The notes: generated by a model from the sequence alone, not told the origin. A stretch of DNA of 64,000 nt from Diplonema papillatum (GCA_030068145.1 JAPJBO010000065.1:1-64000), one strand, 5' to 3'. Numbered from the stretch's first letter, positions 31,891 to 42,619 are shown. Made by a program: numbers and translations.

Positions 31891-33964
31891 AACGCGAAGG
31901 CGGAGCTGCAAAAAGGAAGATAGGTTTTCGTGAAGGTCTCCCGCAAACCGCCCAGAACGCCACCTCCCTTCGAAGGGAACTGCGCTCTTTCACTCCTGCC
32001 TGCAGCAAGGTACTACTACGTGGTGGGTATATGGACGGTACCACTCCTCATATGATCCACTACGAGCTGCTGATGGCATCCACGAGCTCGTGATGAGTAC
32101 CTACGAGGACATCCTGGGTGGTATAATATTATGACACCGTACACCCTTATAGTGGTACCATACCTACCTCCTGCCTGCAGCAACCCGCGTTGCCAGCTGG
32201 CTTCTGTTTCTGCCCGCGCCTTCGCAGCTGAAATTGCGCTCATCATCGCACGACGGCACGGGCTGAAGGGACTAAAATTGTTCAGTTTCTTTTGCATAAG
32301 CACCTGCTTTTTTGTAGAGTATAAGAATGCGGGAGTTGGGAAATTCCTACCGTGTTTTGAATTTTGAAAGGGGGGGAAAAAGAAAAAAAAGCGAAGAGAG
32401 AGAAACAGGAAATAAATAGCCGAAGGGCGCCCATCATCTTGGACTCAAGCAAGTTCTGGACGGGGGAGACTCGGCTGTAGGAGCCAACGACCCCCGGTTG
32501 GGCTAGTATGACACAAGTTGTACACAGGAAAACCGTACACCGCGAGATTAGGAAAACGTAGAAAGGGAAACTAGAGTTTTCGTTGACCGCACTACCCTGC
32601 GCCCAAATCCTGGACGTGGTTTCAGGTCGCAAATTTGGCAAATGATCATGATCAGAAAGTCCTACTTGGGCGGTTCCGTTCCCCACACATTGCATGTGGC
32701 TAAAAAAAAAAGAAAAGCGAAGAATGCGTACAGAGCGTTCTTTTCGCTCTTGCTCCAGCTTTCGCACTTGTTGTGTTGGGCGTCATCGACTACTTTAATG
32801 CGTTACCACTCTTGCGCCCTTCACGTTACGTGGCCCCGGAAGGGTCCCTGTCGCACGCTTTCGTCGTACCGCAAGTCGTAAGGGTTGCAAAGTGAGCTGG
32901 TGGCAAGTTCGTGATCAACCCCAAGAACCGTGACTCAGCCGCTCCCCTCGTTTTGTTCTCTGTTTTCCCCCTAGCCTTGCTTTCGTTCACACAGAGCGTT
33001 CAAGTCTTGCAACAAAACACGCGCGGTACTTTGCTTCGTTGGGGATTCCCCACTTTTCGACTTGACCATTTTGTTGTGGAGAGGATTAGAGTGTGGGTAC
33101 GATCGGTACGCCAATCTCCTCTGAAACACGCTGCCAGCGTTTTTCTTCGAGTTGACATCCACTGTCGTTTTCAGAGGGAGTTTTCTCGCAAACATTTCAC
33201 TTTAAAAAAAAAAAGAAAAAGAAAAGCTAAATAGCCTCTGCTTCTTTCCGCTTCTCCGCGTTTTTGGTTGTAGTCTCTTGCTCCATTTGCATTCATATTT
33301 TTCCTGCAGATTCAATTCCGTTCCTTGTGTACGTGTGGGCGGCATAGAGTAAAAGGACTACTCTGCGGCACCACACAATCCAACCATACATGGTAGAAAG
33401 AAACCCCAAGATACCGTCGCCTAGCCACCCCAAAAAAAAAAGGCACTACTGACGCGGCGAGTAAAAATAAGTGCCGACAACGAAAAAGGAAGAAAAAAAA
33501 AAGAAAAAAAAAAAGAATAACCCCAAATCTATGCGTTTTCATTTGTTTCCCCTTTTCTCTTACGTCTCTCCTTCTTCAATTGGTTATTTATTTTTGCTTG
33601 TGTGTGTGTGTGTTTGTGAACCTGTTTGAAGCTGGTTACAACACAAAATGCTGCCAACCGTCACTTCTTAATAATGCCAAGCGCGTCACCACAAAAAGAA
33701 AAGAAGAAAAAAATCGGTGCTTTCGTGCTTCGCGTTTCATGCACGTACGCAGCTCGGAAGAGAGTGCGTTAACAAGACGGAGCCTCAGTTGTGTGCACGG
33801 GGGCAGTTCTCCCGTGTGCACTTCGCAGGACGAAGCGGGCATTCTCCGGGACAGGTGAAGACGGTTGCTCCCCGCTGAAGGACTTTGCCCTCCCATCCTT
33901 CGAGCGATGTCACGGCAGCTTGCTTTACCCCTCCAACCTCGCTTTTTGGAAGAGATAACCGTAG
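31891..33964. other. Intergenic, no gene seen
   Basis: Short frames and homopolymer tracts only. A retroposon tail piece (TTTTGCATAAGCACCTGCTT) lies at 32288-32307. 32759-32880 has a diverged piece of the repeat seen at 10970-11090. Confidence 0.5.
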
Positions 33965-34371
33965 GAACCGGCCATAAGGCTCAAACCCTCGGAACAACAA
34001 GGCTCCTCAGTGCGTTACGCCCGCCGGTCCATTCGGACTCGTATAGACCCGGTTGGAGACACGGGATCTGGATGTGAATTTGGAAGTTGCCGTTCGCCGA
34101 AGCGAGTCGTGGCCTGATAAATCCGATGTGCCCTGAGTAACTCACGCATTCCTCTAGACTGGGTTCTGGCTTAGAGGCGTTCAGCCATAATCCATCCAGT
34201 GGTAGCATCACGGCACTGTCCGATCGAACAACCGTAGATACCAGGGACTAGAAACGGGAGTTCCTCTCGTACTACCCCGTATTGCTGTCGGAATGCGCTG
34301 GCCCGATGGGCTCTCTCTCCATCAGTAGGGTAAAACCAACCTGTCACGGGTTCTGGCTTAGAGGCGTTCAG
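33965..34371 (-). pseudogene. 28S rRNA 3'-end fragment, rearranged
   Basis: Read on the minus strand, the segment contains hallmark 3'-terminal large-subunit rRNA sequences in order: GGTTTTACCCTACTGATG, TAGTACGAGAGGAACTCC, GGATTATGGCTGAACGCC with CTCTAAGCCAGAACC, and the terminal AGGAGCCTTGTTGTTCCGAG. This is the sarcin-ricin-distal part of domain VI, including the 28S 3' end near 33965. It is not a full gene: upstream domains are absent. The 24-bp block GGGTTCTGGCTTAGAGGCGT plus TCAG occurs twice (34161-34184 in place, 34348-34371 at the truncated end), so the fragment's 5' boundary is a rearrangement junction. It is probably an rDNA piece inserted elsewhere in the genome. Confidence 0.75.
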
Positions 34372-36524
34372 CGGGTGGATATGGGGAGTCCGCTCAGAAA
34401 CGTAAGGTTTCCAACTCGACGCGCCGAAGGCGCTCAAGCAAGCTTGCTAGGTGTTTGTACGGAAAGAACACCCCCGTGCGCCCGCAAGATCCGCTGGACG
34501 AAAACGGGGGGGGGGGGGGGGGGGGGAGGAAAAAAAGCTGCTCCGGGTCCCGGAACATGACGGTCAACCAGCTTGCAAAGCTTGAGTCGGTGCTACAACC
34601 CCGTCCGCTCTGCCCTGTGGCTGACCGTCTCGACGAGTTTGAATACGTGAAGCTTGGGCCCCGTGTAGCAGGCTTTCCCTGGTACCGCTGGATCGCCCGC
34701 AGAGTCCGCGCCACTCCGAGCTACTAACAGCCGCCTGACAAACCAGACTCCCACCGCTGTCCTGTCTGCAGACACTCAGGTTCCGCGCTGATGATGGTCC
34801 GCCTGGCTTAAAGGACCGAAACACGGCGCAGACGGGACCAGTGCGGTGTTGAGCACATACCCAGTCCCAGCACGTTCTTGCAATCCCCCCACATCAACAC
34901 CAACTCCAGGTCGTAAAAGAACAAATCACTGCATACGGACGGCTCTTCATGCTCGCTTCACCCCACGGCCGCCCCCCCGCATAGCCAGGGTCTTGGCTTG
35001 GAGCGAACCGAGCCTTGCAGCTGCAGCTTGGATCCATTCTTCAGCCGAGCAGACGGTGCGGTTCGCAAAGCTGCGACGACCGATCTTCAAAGGCAGGTCA
35101 GACCCGTGCCCAAGCTCAGGAACCAAACCTCGAGCAACAGGGAAGCGCGGCTGAGACGGCCACCGAACGACTGAGACCAGTCAGCAAGCTGCAAACTGGG
35201 TCCAGGGCTAGGGCCTAGTCTTTGAGGCAGGAGAAGCCGTGGAACGACAGATCAACCGGTCGAGCTACTCGGAACTGGACGGTTCCGGTCTAGTGGCTAG
35301 GCACAAGTCCCACGCGACAGAAGGTGTAGACGGCTGCCGAACGACAGAGCAACCGGCCTAGAGGCTAGGCAGAAGAAGCCGAGGCACACAAGAGAAGAAG
35401 GCCGCCGAAGGACAAGCAGCAACCGGCCTAAAGGCTAAGCACCAGGCCTCAAGACAGGGGACGCGGAGCCGGGAGCGGCCGTCGGACGCAAAACTAACCA
35501 GCAGCCTAGCACACCAGCTGCCGGCGGGATGTTGCTTCTTCCCAGCTTCGCTGCCCAGCCAGGGTTTTCGAGCATCAGCAAGCCCGAGCTTCGCAGTATG
35601 ACCCGCGACGAGAATATCGTTCACGAAACCATCGTTGCGGTGATGAAGTGGCGCTCCCTCATAGAGCAGAAGGTCCGTTTCTTCAACATTTCGTAAAAAG
35701 ATCCTTTGCAAGAAGAAGCAGCGGTGAAAACACGTGGGACAGTCGGGTTCGGTACGGGAATCCAAGAAAAAACAGTCGTTGGACAATGGAGGACGATGTG
35801 TTCTAACATTGGCTTGTTCGTGTTACAGATCGGCGAGTGCCCAGTAGGTAAGGAGCAGACTTATTTTTCTGCCTGTCTGGGTCAATATGTTTTTAGCCAC
35901 ATGCAATGTGTGAGGAAACTGAACCGCCCAAGTAGGACCTTCTGATCATGATCATTTGCCAATTTGCCACCTGAAACCACGTCCAGGATTTGGGCTCAGG
36001 GTAGTGCGGTCAACGAAAAGGGTCTGACGGGCCACTCTCTTCGGCGGGGGGCGGCGACGTCACTGCTCGACGCGGGCCTCAGCTTGGAGGAGATCCGGAG
36101 GGTCACGCGGCACAGCTCGGTCGAGGCCTGGTGAGATACCTCCCCGCGGGGGTCTTTCAGGGTCCTTTCAGGGTCCTTTCAGGGTCCTTTCAGGGTCCTT
36201 TCAGGGTCCTTTCAGGGTCCCGGAGGTTTGGTGACACATTTCGCGGACGTTTTATGAACCCACACCGGTGTTGATCAAACTTTCGGAAATTCCTGGGGTT
36301 TCCGATTGTTTTTGGGTTCCCTGTGTGGTTGTGTCCTAGTCGGGCTGTTTTTTGTGGCTGCGGTGTGGGTTTTGATGGGTTTCCTTCCACGAAAACTCTA
36401 GTTTCCCTTTTCTACTTTCTCCTACTCTCGCGGAAGTACCAGGGAAAGCCTGCATCCCTGAAGCACTCAGGGATTATCCTGCATGGTTAACAAAAGGTTT
36501 CTTCACCAAAAAGAAAAGTTCTCT
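34372..36524. other. Intergenic; degenerate tandem repeats and poly(G)
   Basis: A run of about 20 G lies at 34506-34527. A degenerate repeat of about 85 bp with CAACCGGCCTAGAGGCTAGGC-type units runs at about 35155-35440 (four weak units). An 11-bp tandem GGGTCCTTTCA, about six copies, lies at 36151-36220. No gene is supported. Confidence 0.5.
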
Positions 36525-36813
36525 CAAAACAGGCCGGTTAAAAAAGGTGTTTCTGGTGAAAACTTGTTGTGCTTGCAAGGCCAGTGACACGGAGGCTAGA
36601 GGACCCGCAAGACCCACAAGTGGGCTACAACAAAGTGGCGAAGCAGCAACACGCCCACGAAGGTCGCACACCAGGCTTACAGGTCATCAAAAAAACCTCG
36701 CTCAACGTGGAAAAAAAAAATCTTTCCGGCCATGCTACAGACTTTTTAGCCATGATTTTCCCGAATTCCGGGGATTAGAATAATCCCTGGAAGCACTCAG
36801 CAAAAAAAAAAAA
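36525..36813 (+). mobile_element. Retroposon family H, copy 1
   Basis: CTCAAAACAGGCCGGTTAAA through GGGGATTAGAATAAT and an A run near 36803 matches 60378-60678 over about 270 bp. Both copies end in poly(A), so H is a second short retroposon family. There is no coding capacity. Confidence 0.6.
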
Positions 36814-36930
36814 GCAGGCAGGGCGGGCACGGCATCATCGCGCGACGGCTGGCGATGCGCACCACCGAGGGCAGCCCCGTCCGAGCCGTACAGGCAGAGA
36901 CAGCAGTCGACGGGAACCAGGCGGGACCCG

Positions 36931-38451
36931 TTGGGGGTCGAGGATGGGCCATCCTCGTCGATCGTGCCGCCGCTGCCACCGGCCGGCCCAACCCCAAAGC
37001 CGCAGCTCCGCAAGGGGGAGACCGCCCCGGCCACTTCGAAGCCCCTAGATCCCCCCGGAAAAGGTCGACCCCCACCGAAGAAGCAAGGGCTACCAAAAGG
37101 CCCCAATCCTCACACACAGGCGCTCAGGCTGCAGGCAGCCGCGAAAGCCCTCCAGCCCCCCGAAAATCGCCAACCACCCCCCCAAAGACGGGAGCTCCCC
37201 CCCCCGAAAAGCGCCTCTGTATCCGAAACAAACCCACAGGCACCCCCCCCAAAACGAGAGCTCCCCCCCCCGAAAACCCCGCAGGCACCCCCCCAAAGAC
37301 AAGAGCCACCCCCCCCGAAAAACGCACCTGCATCCAAAGCAAACCCGCAGGCACTCAAGAGGAAAGACCCCCCGGTGGGACTGAGCAACCCACAACTCTT
37401 GAAAAACCCGCGCCCCCCGGGGGACGTCCAGCCACCACCGCCCCCCCCCCCGAAAAAGGCACCAGCCCAGGGGACTTTAAAATACCGGTTTATCGGTTTG
37501 ACAAACCGAATAAACCGGTTTGAGTTTTTGAGGGGAAAAAAAAAAATCTTATAGACCGATTTCAAAGTTTTACCACCTTCACTGTGTAGTAGTACTATAG
37601 TAGTAATGAACGTACCTGCCTGTAATAGCGTACAAATAAGCCCTCAAAAAACAGCTTAACCTAAAAAGGGGGAAAAACGGGGAGTGGGGGGGAGTGGGGG
37701 GCTCATCATGAAGCTGGTGTTTCTTTACGTCTCCGCCTTTTTGTCATTTCTTATTGCAACCTTTTGTTCTGAAAGAAAAATGTGCTTTTCTGACCAACAC
37801 AGTGCTTCTTTTTGCTTCCTTCATGTGGATCATGGAAACCGAGAGTGCCTAGAGTGCGGAAAACTCCACACAGAGTGCAGAAAGTAGCCCGCTCGTGATG
37901 CAGCACCGCATGCAAGTGTGATACACCGACCTACATAACCAAACCGGTTTTTTGGCTCAAACCGGGTTTTTGGCTCGGACCCCAAACTTTTAAAGTCCCC
38001 TGCACCAGCCCCCCCAGAAATAATAATAATCGCCGCCCATCAGCCACCGCCCCGGTTGAAGCGAAAAGACCCCCCCCGCTCCACATTCCTGGGTGAAAAA
38101 GACCGCCCCAAAAAAGCCCGCCATCAGGACCCTAACCTGAACAAGAGCGCCCACAACACCCAGGAACACCAACCTTGCCCGGGGCCCACTCCAAGACTGC
38201 TCGCAGAACAGTCACTTCCGGAGTGTGTCGCCCCCTCGAGCAAGATGAGCCCCGCAAACGGATTTCTGCCACAGTCTGCCAGGTTGCCCCGCCAGGCCCC
38301 CCAGACTGGTCCGTTACCATCCTCGTCTTTAGGGAGAATGAGCCGCGCGTTGCCGAAGTGCGTAGGGGAATCCAACTCGCCACTGGAACCCCTACGGGAG
38401 GGGGCGTCAGGACTGGCCAAGTCCCGCATGGAAATTGGCCTCTCCATGTGA
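36931..38451 (+). pseudogene. Proline-rich reading frame split by a hAT derivative
   Basis: The left part (to 37467) encodes proline/lysine-rich sequence with PPPKRELPPPKTPQAPPQRQ-like repeats. The right part (38011-38451) continues in the same frame with LKRKDPPRSTFLGEKDRPKK and ends at a TGA. The 535-bp element plus one 8-bp target copy adds 543 bp, a multiple of three, so both parts share a frame, but stop codons inside the element interrupt it. The motif LKRKDPP occurs on both sides. No ATG start is obvious (the frame is open back to about 36784), so it may be an exon. The composition is low complexity and the minus strand is also open for part of it, so coding status is uncertain. I do not recognise the protein. 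Confidence 0.4.
37468..38002 (+). mobile_element. Non-autonomous hAT derivative, 535 bp
   Basis: It has the same ends as the 3503-bp element (CAGGGGACTTTAAAA and inverse) with its own perfect target duplication CACCAGCC (37460-37467 and 38003-38010). The left 240 bp equal the transposase-start side of the full element and the right 295 bp the other end. The join matches a single internal deletion of 26.7-30.2-kb element bases 27034-30000. By eye the only other difference is one base in an A/T run. The deletion removes the transposase, so it can move only if the full element supplies the enzyme. Confidence 0.9.
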
Positions 38452-38880
38452 GTCCACGGGTGATTCCCGCTCCTTAAACGACAAATCCTGAGTTAAGGTT
38501 TTTTAGTGGGTAAATCCCGCCAGAAAAAGCGGCAGTCCCACACTCGCAAGTTTGGTCCGGCTTGTGGTCAGTGCGTAAGGCATTTTTCCCCTCAGTTACC
38601 AAAAAAAAAAAAAAAAAAAAAAAAAAACAAGAAACGAAAAAGAAAGAAAAACACAAAAGGAAACCCCCCCCCCTTCCCCCTCGCCTCACAAGTCAAACGG
38701 AGACTTTAAAAACCCAACCGCTTACTACAAGAAACAGTCTAAAAAGACACCCCCCTCGTGTTGAACTACGGGGGAACTACGGGGAACTGGCCGACCGACC
38801 ACGCCAATAACGTTTTATCTGTAAAGCTCCCATCAAAAACCGGATTCTCAAGCAAACTTTAAACTCTAAAAAGAAAGGAG
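38452..38880. other. Intergenic, no gene seen
   Basis: An A run at 38600-38626 and C-rich tracts. A CTCAAGCAAACTTTAAACTC motif lies at about 38850, just before the dynein-exon repeats. Confidence 0.5.
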
Positions 38881-39602
38881 CGGTTATCGCCGGAGACACA
38901 CAACAAATCCTGGAGTCCCCACCGCTCCACGATCACAGAAGAAGCGGTGAAGAGCTTCGTCAACCCGAAGGCGCTCACGGCAAGCGCCGAAGGAGAAGAA
39001 TACCCTGGAAGAGACCCGAACCCTAACATCTCCCAAAAGATCCTCGCGAAGCGAATCAGCGACGCTCACCAGTCCCGCAACACAAAAAGACAAACACCCC
39101 GTAAAAAGCTCCTGTCAAAAGAACGCCGTCAGCAATCGCATTGTCGCCGGGGACACAACAAATACTGAATCCCCACAGCTCCACGATCACGAAGAAGCAG
39201 TGGAGAGCTTCTTCCACCCGAAGACGCTCACGGCAAAGCGCCGAAGGAGAAGAGGCAGGGGCCGCCGTGCCGGACGCGGTGGAGCGGGAGATCGCGCTGT
39301 GGGAAGCCGAGGAGGCTCGGCTCTCCCTGCACATGGACACCGAGGCGGTCGGGATGCGCTCAAGGCGATCCTCGCGCAGCTCCGATTTAAAAGCGCAGCG
39401 GCTCGAACTTCCGCACGCATACCCTGGAAGATACCCGAACCCTAACATCTCCCAAAAGATCCTCGCGAAGCGAATCAGCGACGCTCACCAGTCCCGCAAC
39501 ACAAAAAGACAAACACTCCGTAAAAAGCTCCTGTCAAAAGAACGCCGTCAGCAATCGCATTGTCGCCGGGGACACAACAAATACTGAATCCCCACAGCTC
39601 CA
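38881..39602 (+). repeat. Partial tandem copies of the dynein-gene 5' exon region
   Basis: A block with CGCCGGGGACACAACAAATA, GAAGAAGCAGTGGAGAGCTT and CCCTAACATCTCCCAAAAGA occurs at about 38881-39180 and 39130-39602 and then leads into the open gene. Period about 420 bp. In the copies the coding part breaks off after about 30-80 codons, so they are decayed exon duplicates. They imply repeated unequal exchange at the 5' side of the gene. Confidence 0.65.
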
Positions 39603-39618
39603 TGATCACGAAGAAGCA

Positions 39619-41220
39619 GTGGAGAGCTTCTTCCACCCGAAGACGCTCACGGCAAGCGCAGAAGGAGAAGAGACAGGGGCCGCCGCCGCCGACGTGCCGG
39701 ACGCGGTGGAGCGGGAGATCGCCCTGTGGGAAGCCGAGGAGGCACGGCTCTCCCTGCACACGCAGATGGACACCGAGGCGGTTGGGATGCTCAAGGCGAT
39801 CCTCGCCGGCAGCGGCGTGGCCGAGGCGGCGGCGCAGCTGCGGCTGCTGCAGGCTGCCGTCGGCTCGCTCGCCGGGAAGTTCCGCGTCGTCGAAGACGCG
39901 GTCAAGTACCTGCGGTGGCTCCGCCCGTACGCCGCCGTCCTGTCCGCCGCCGCCCAGCGGCAGCGCCCGGTGCAGGACGTCGTCGACGCGATCCCTTACA
40001 TCTTCAACACCTTCCGCATGGTGTGGACCTGCTCGAAAAGCTACGGCGACGCCACCTTCCTCTCCCGCCGCCGGTTCCGGGGGCTGATGCAGTCCGTATT
40101 CGAGCTGCTGACCGCCGCCCTTCGGACGCTTCTCCGGCAGATGCCGCGGGACCTCGGCACTGATATGGCCATCTGGCACCGCCATCCGACGCCGGGGCAG
40201 ACCAGCGAAGCCCACCGGCGGCAGAAGGAAGCGACGCTTTTCGTGTGCGAAGCGTCGACCGCTGCGAGGGAGGGTTACTTTGCGGTCAAGCTGCAGCTGG
40301 AGGAGGCGCTGGTGGCGCACGGGTGGGGTTTCGGGGAGGAGGCGGAGGTCGGGTTCTTCGGCGACTTGGAGCACTTGTACCAGAGGGCCGTCGACATGCT
40401 CGCCTGCCAGGACGCAGCCGCTGCGCGGTACCTCGCGATTGCGGACCTGAAGAAGGCGAAAATCGCGCACCGCGTCAATGCCGCGCTGCTGACGGCGACT
40501 TGGCACGACCTCGTCTCCGACTTGAACGACTTACCCTTCGACTTCACCCACCGCCGCTCCGCAGACGCCTGGGCGGCGGCGTTTTCAGGGTTCCGAGCGA
40601 AGGCCGAGGGATTGAAGGCTCTGGAGTCAACGATGCTCTCGAAGGCGCACGGGCCAGGGGGGGTTGACCGAAGCGCAGCCGCGGCGCCGCCCGCGGAGCG
40701 GGCGGCGGCGGCGGCGGCGGCGGAGGTGCCGATGTACTCCGCCGGCGCCGCGCCGCTGAAGCAGGCGTCCCCGAGCCTCGCGGTGGTGCTCTCGTTCAAC
40801 CCGCCCGAGATGGCGATCATCGGCCCGGTGCGGGAGCAGACGGTCGACGCGCTGGCCGCGCAGCTGCCGGCGGTGTTCAGCACGGCTTCGGGCCGGGCGC
40901 TGACGTCGCGGGCGCCGCCGCAGCGGTTCGTGCGGACGGGCTGCCGGCCGGGCGGGCTCGCAGGCCTCGCGGGGTCCGAGCGGGCGGAGGAGTACTGGCA
41001 CTACCGCGCGAACGCCCACTTCGCGGACGAGCTGGCGCAGGCGTTCGTCGCGTCGCTGCTGCTCGACGTGCTCGAGAAGGAGGGTGGCTGGGTCCTCCGC
41101 GACACCAACGCCGCCCACGTCGCATCCGGCGAAGGAGAGACGAAGGTTCACGCGAAGTTCTTCTTCACCAAGAAGACCGCCAAGAAGAAGGTGCGCGCGA
41201 CAACGCAGCCTTCTACATGA
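39619..41220 (+). CDS. Dynein heavy chain tail (DHC N1-like) fragment
   Basis: A 533-codon open frame has no ATG at its start (first listed codon GTG) and stays open upstream to about 39450, so it is probably an internal exon. Residues about 88-160 (VEDAVKYLRWLRPYAAVLSA, then VVDAIPYIFNTFRMVWTCSK) and about 205-345 (LFVCEASTAAREGYFAVKLQ through TATWHDLVSDLNDLPFDFTH) resemble the N-terminal stem of axonemal dynein heavy chains, which binds intermediate chains and links neighbouring motors; that match is by eye. No motor (AAA) domain follows. An alanine-rich stretch (about 350-370) precedes a different C-terminal part with EEYWHYRANAHFADELAQAF and a basic tail. It ends with TGA at 41218. The C-terminal part is copied twice downstream. 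It could be a truncated gene, a decayed piece or one exon of a larger gene. The high G+C and consistent codon use support past or present coding. Confidence 0.5.
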   Translation: MESFFHPKTLTASAEGEETGAAAADVPDAVEREIALWEAEEARLSLHTQMDTEAVGMLKAILAGSGVAEAAAQLRLLQAAVGSLAGKFRVVEDAVKYLRWLRPYAAVLSAAAQRQRPVQDVVDAIPYIFNTFRMVWTCSKSYGDATFLSRRRFRGLMQSVFELLTAALRTLLRQMPRDLGTDMAIWHRHPTPGQTSEAHRRQKEATLFVCEASTAAREGYFAVKLQLEEALVAHGWGFGEEAEVGFFGDLEHLYQRAVDMLACQDAAAARYLAIADLKKAKIAHRVNAALLTATWHDLVSDLNDLPFDFTHRRSADAWAAAFSGFRAKAEGLKALESTMLSKAHGPGGVDRSAAAAPPAERAAAAAAAEVPMYSAGAAPLKQASPSLAVVLSFNPPEMAIIGPVREQTVDALAAQLPAVFSTASGRALTSRAPPQRFVRTGCRPGGLAGLAGSERAEEYWHYRANAHFADELAQAFVASLLLDVLEKEGGWVLRDTNAAHVASGEGETKVHAKFFFTKKTAKKKVRATTQPST

Positions 41221-41278
41221 GAAACAAATAGTCTCCGGACGGCTGTATATGCTGTAATTGTTCGTCCCGTGAAGTCTC

Positions 41279-42127
41279 ATGAAACCCAGAGAGTCTCCTG
41301 CTGATAAACCTTTACCGGGTGACCGGTATAGCCCGATGCAAGAAAACGGGGGAATGACGTTTCCCATCCATAGGACACTTCGCTCCGACGAGAGAAGTGG
41401 AGGTATCCAAGGTACACAGCGTAGTGCGTTTCAGGTGTCAGCTCTCCCGAGGCGTCCATCGTCGGCCCAGTGCGGGAGCAGACGGTCGACGCGCGCGCTG
41501 GCCCGCTCGGACCCCGCGAGGAGTACTGGCACTACCGCGAGAAGAACTGGCACTACCGCGAGGAGTACTGGCACTACCGCGAGGAGTACTGGCACTACCG
41601 CGAGGAGTACTGGCACTACCGCGAGGAGTACTGGCACTACCGCGAGGAGTACTGGCACTACCGCGAGGAGTACTGGCACTACCGCGAGGAGTACTGGCAC
41701 TACCGCGAGGAGTACTGGCACTACCGCGAGGAGTACTGGCACTACCGCGAGGAGTACTGGCACTACCGCGAGGAGTACTGGCACTACCGCGAGGAGTACT
41801 GGCACTACCGCGAGGAGTACTGGCACTACCGCGAGGAGTACTGGCACTACCGCGAGGAGTACTGGCACTACCGCGAGGAGTACTGGCACTACCGAGGAGT
41901 ACTGGCACTACCGCGCGGACGCCCACTTCGCGGACGAGCTGGCGCAGGCGTTCGTCGCGTCGCTGCTGCTCGACGTGCTCGAGAAGGAGGGTGGCTGGGT
42001 CCTCCGCGACACCAACGCCGCCGACGTCGCATCCGGCGAAGGAGAGACGAAGGTTCACGCGAAGTTCTTCTTCACCAAGAAAACCGCCAAGAAGAAGGTG
42101 CGCGCGACAACGCAGCCTTCTACATGA
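41279..42127 (+). pseudogene. Duplicated 3' part of the dynein-like gene, with repeat expansion
   Basis: This copies the end of the preceding gene: REQTVDA at about 41470, the EEYWHYR segment, then ADAHFADELAQAFVASLLLD to the same stop context. The EEYWHYR unit, single in the parent, is expanded to 18-19 units. The last full unit has lost one base, so the upstream and downstream parts are in different frames. That marks it as a pseudogene. The spacer that follows (GTCTCATGAAACCCAGAGAG) also recurs at 42178 and 42479. Confidence 0.65.
41518..41914 (+). repeat. 21-bp minisatellite, 18 units plus one
   Basis: GAGGAGTACTGGCACTACCGC repeats with period 21 from 41518. The second unit carries AGAA in place of GGAGT bases; all later units are identical until the eighteenth, which lacks the final C, and a nineteenth follows. 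Near-perfect identity shows very recent expansion from the single unit present at 40987-41007. Confidence 0.9.
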
Positions 42128-42619
42128 GAAAAGGACTCGTGGCGGATGTTGTATGTGTTGTAATTGTTCGTCCCTGAAGTCTCATGAAATCCAAAAAGTC
42201 TCCTGCGGATAGACCTCTTGCGGGTGGCCCGTATGGCCAGGCTTCTCATCTACAGGACACTCCACTCCGACAAGAGAAGTGGAGTTTTCCAAGGTACCCA
42301 GCGGAGTGGTCCGAGATGGCGATCATTGGCCTGGTGCGGGAGCAGACGCTCGCCGCGCTGGCCGCGCAGCTGCCGGCGGGTTTCGAGCCGGGCGCTTCGC
42401 GGGCGCAGCCTTCTACATTCTACATGAAAAATGGACTCCTGACGGTTGTGTGTGCTGCAATCGTCTGCTCTGAACCAAGTCTCATGAAGTCCAAAAGCCT
42501 TCCTGTGGATAGACCTCTTGCGGTGATCGGCCGATGCAAGAAAACGACAGAATGCGATTTCGCATCCACAGAACACTCCGCCTCACGAAAGAAATGCAGC
42601 TTTCTACCAGGGGGCAGGG
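42128..42619 (+). repeat. Further tandem spacer and gene-end copies
   Basis: TCTCATGAAATCCAAAAAGT with following GATAGACCTCTTGCGG occurs at 42180 and again at 42481. Between them 42313-42385 repeats the GAGATGGCGATCATTGGCCT portion of the gene end. Together with 41279-42127 this gives three units of one duplicated block. Confidence 0.65.

Noticed and set aside
37110-37565. Glycine-rich minus-strand frame opposite the proline-rich frame
   Set aside because: It is the complement of proline codons and does not continue across the hAT insertion in a matching way.
41431-42177. Repetitive frames encoding VPVLLAV, GSASTPR or LALPRGV units
   Set aside because: They are alternative readings of the 21-bp array; only the EEYWHYR frame matches the parent gene.
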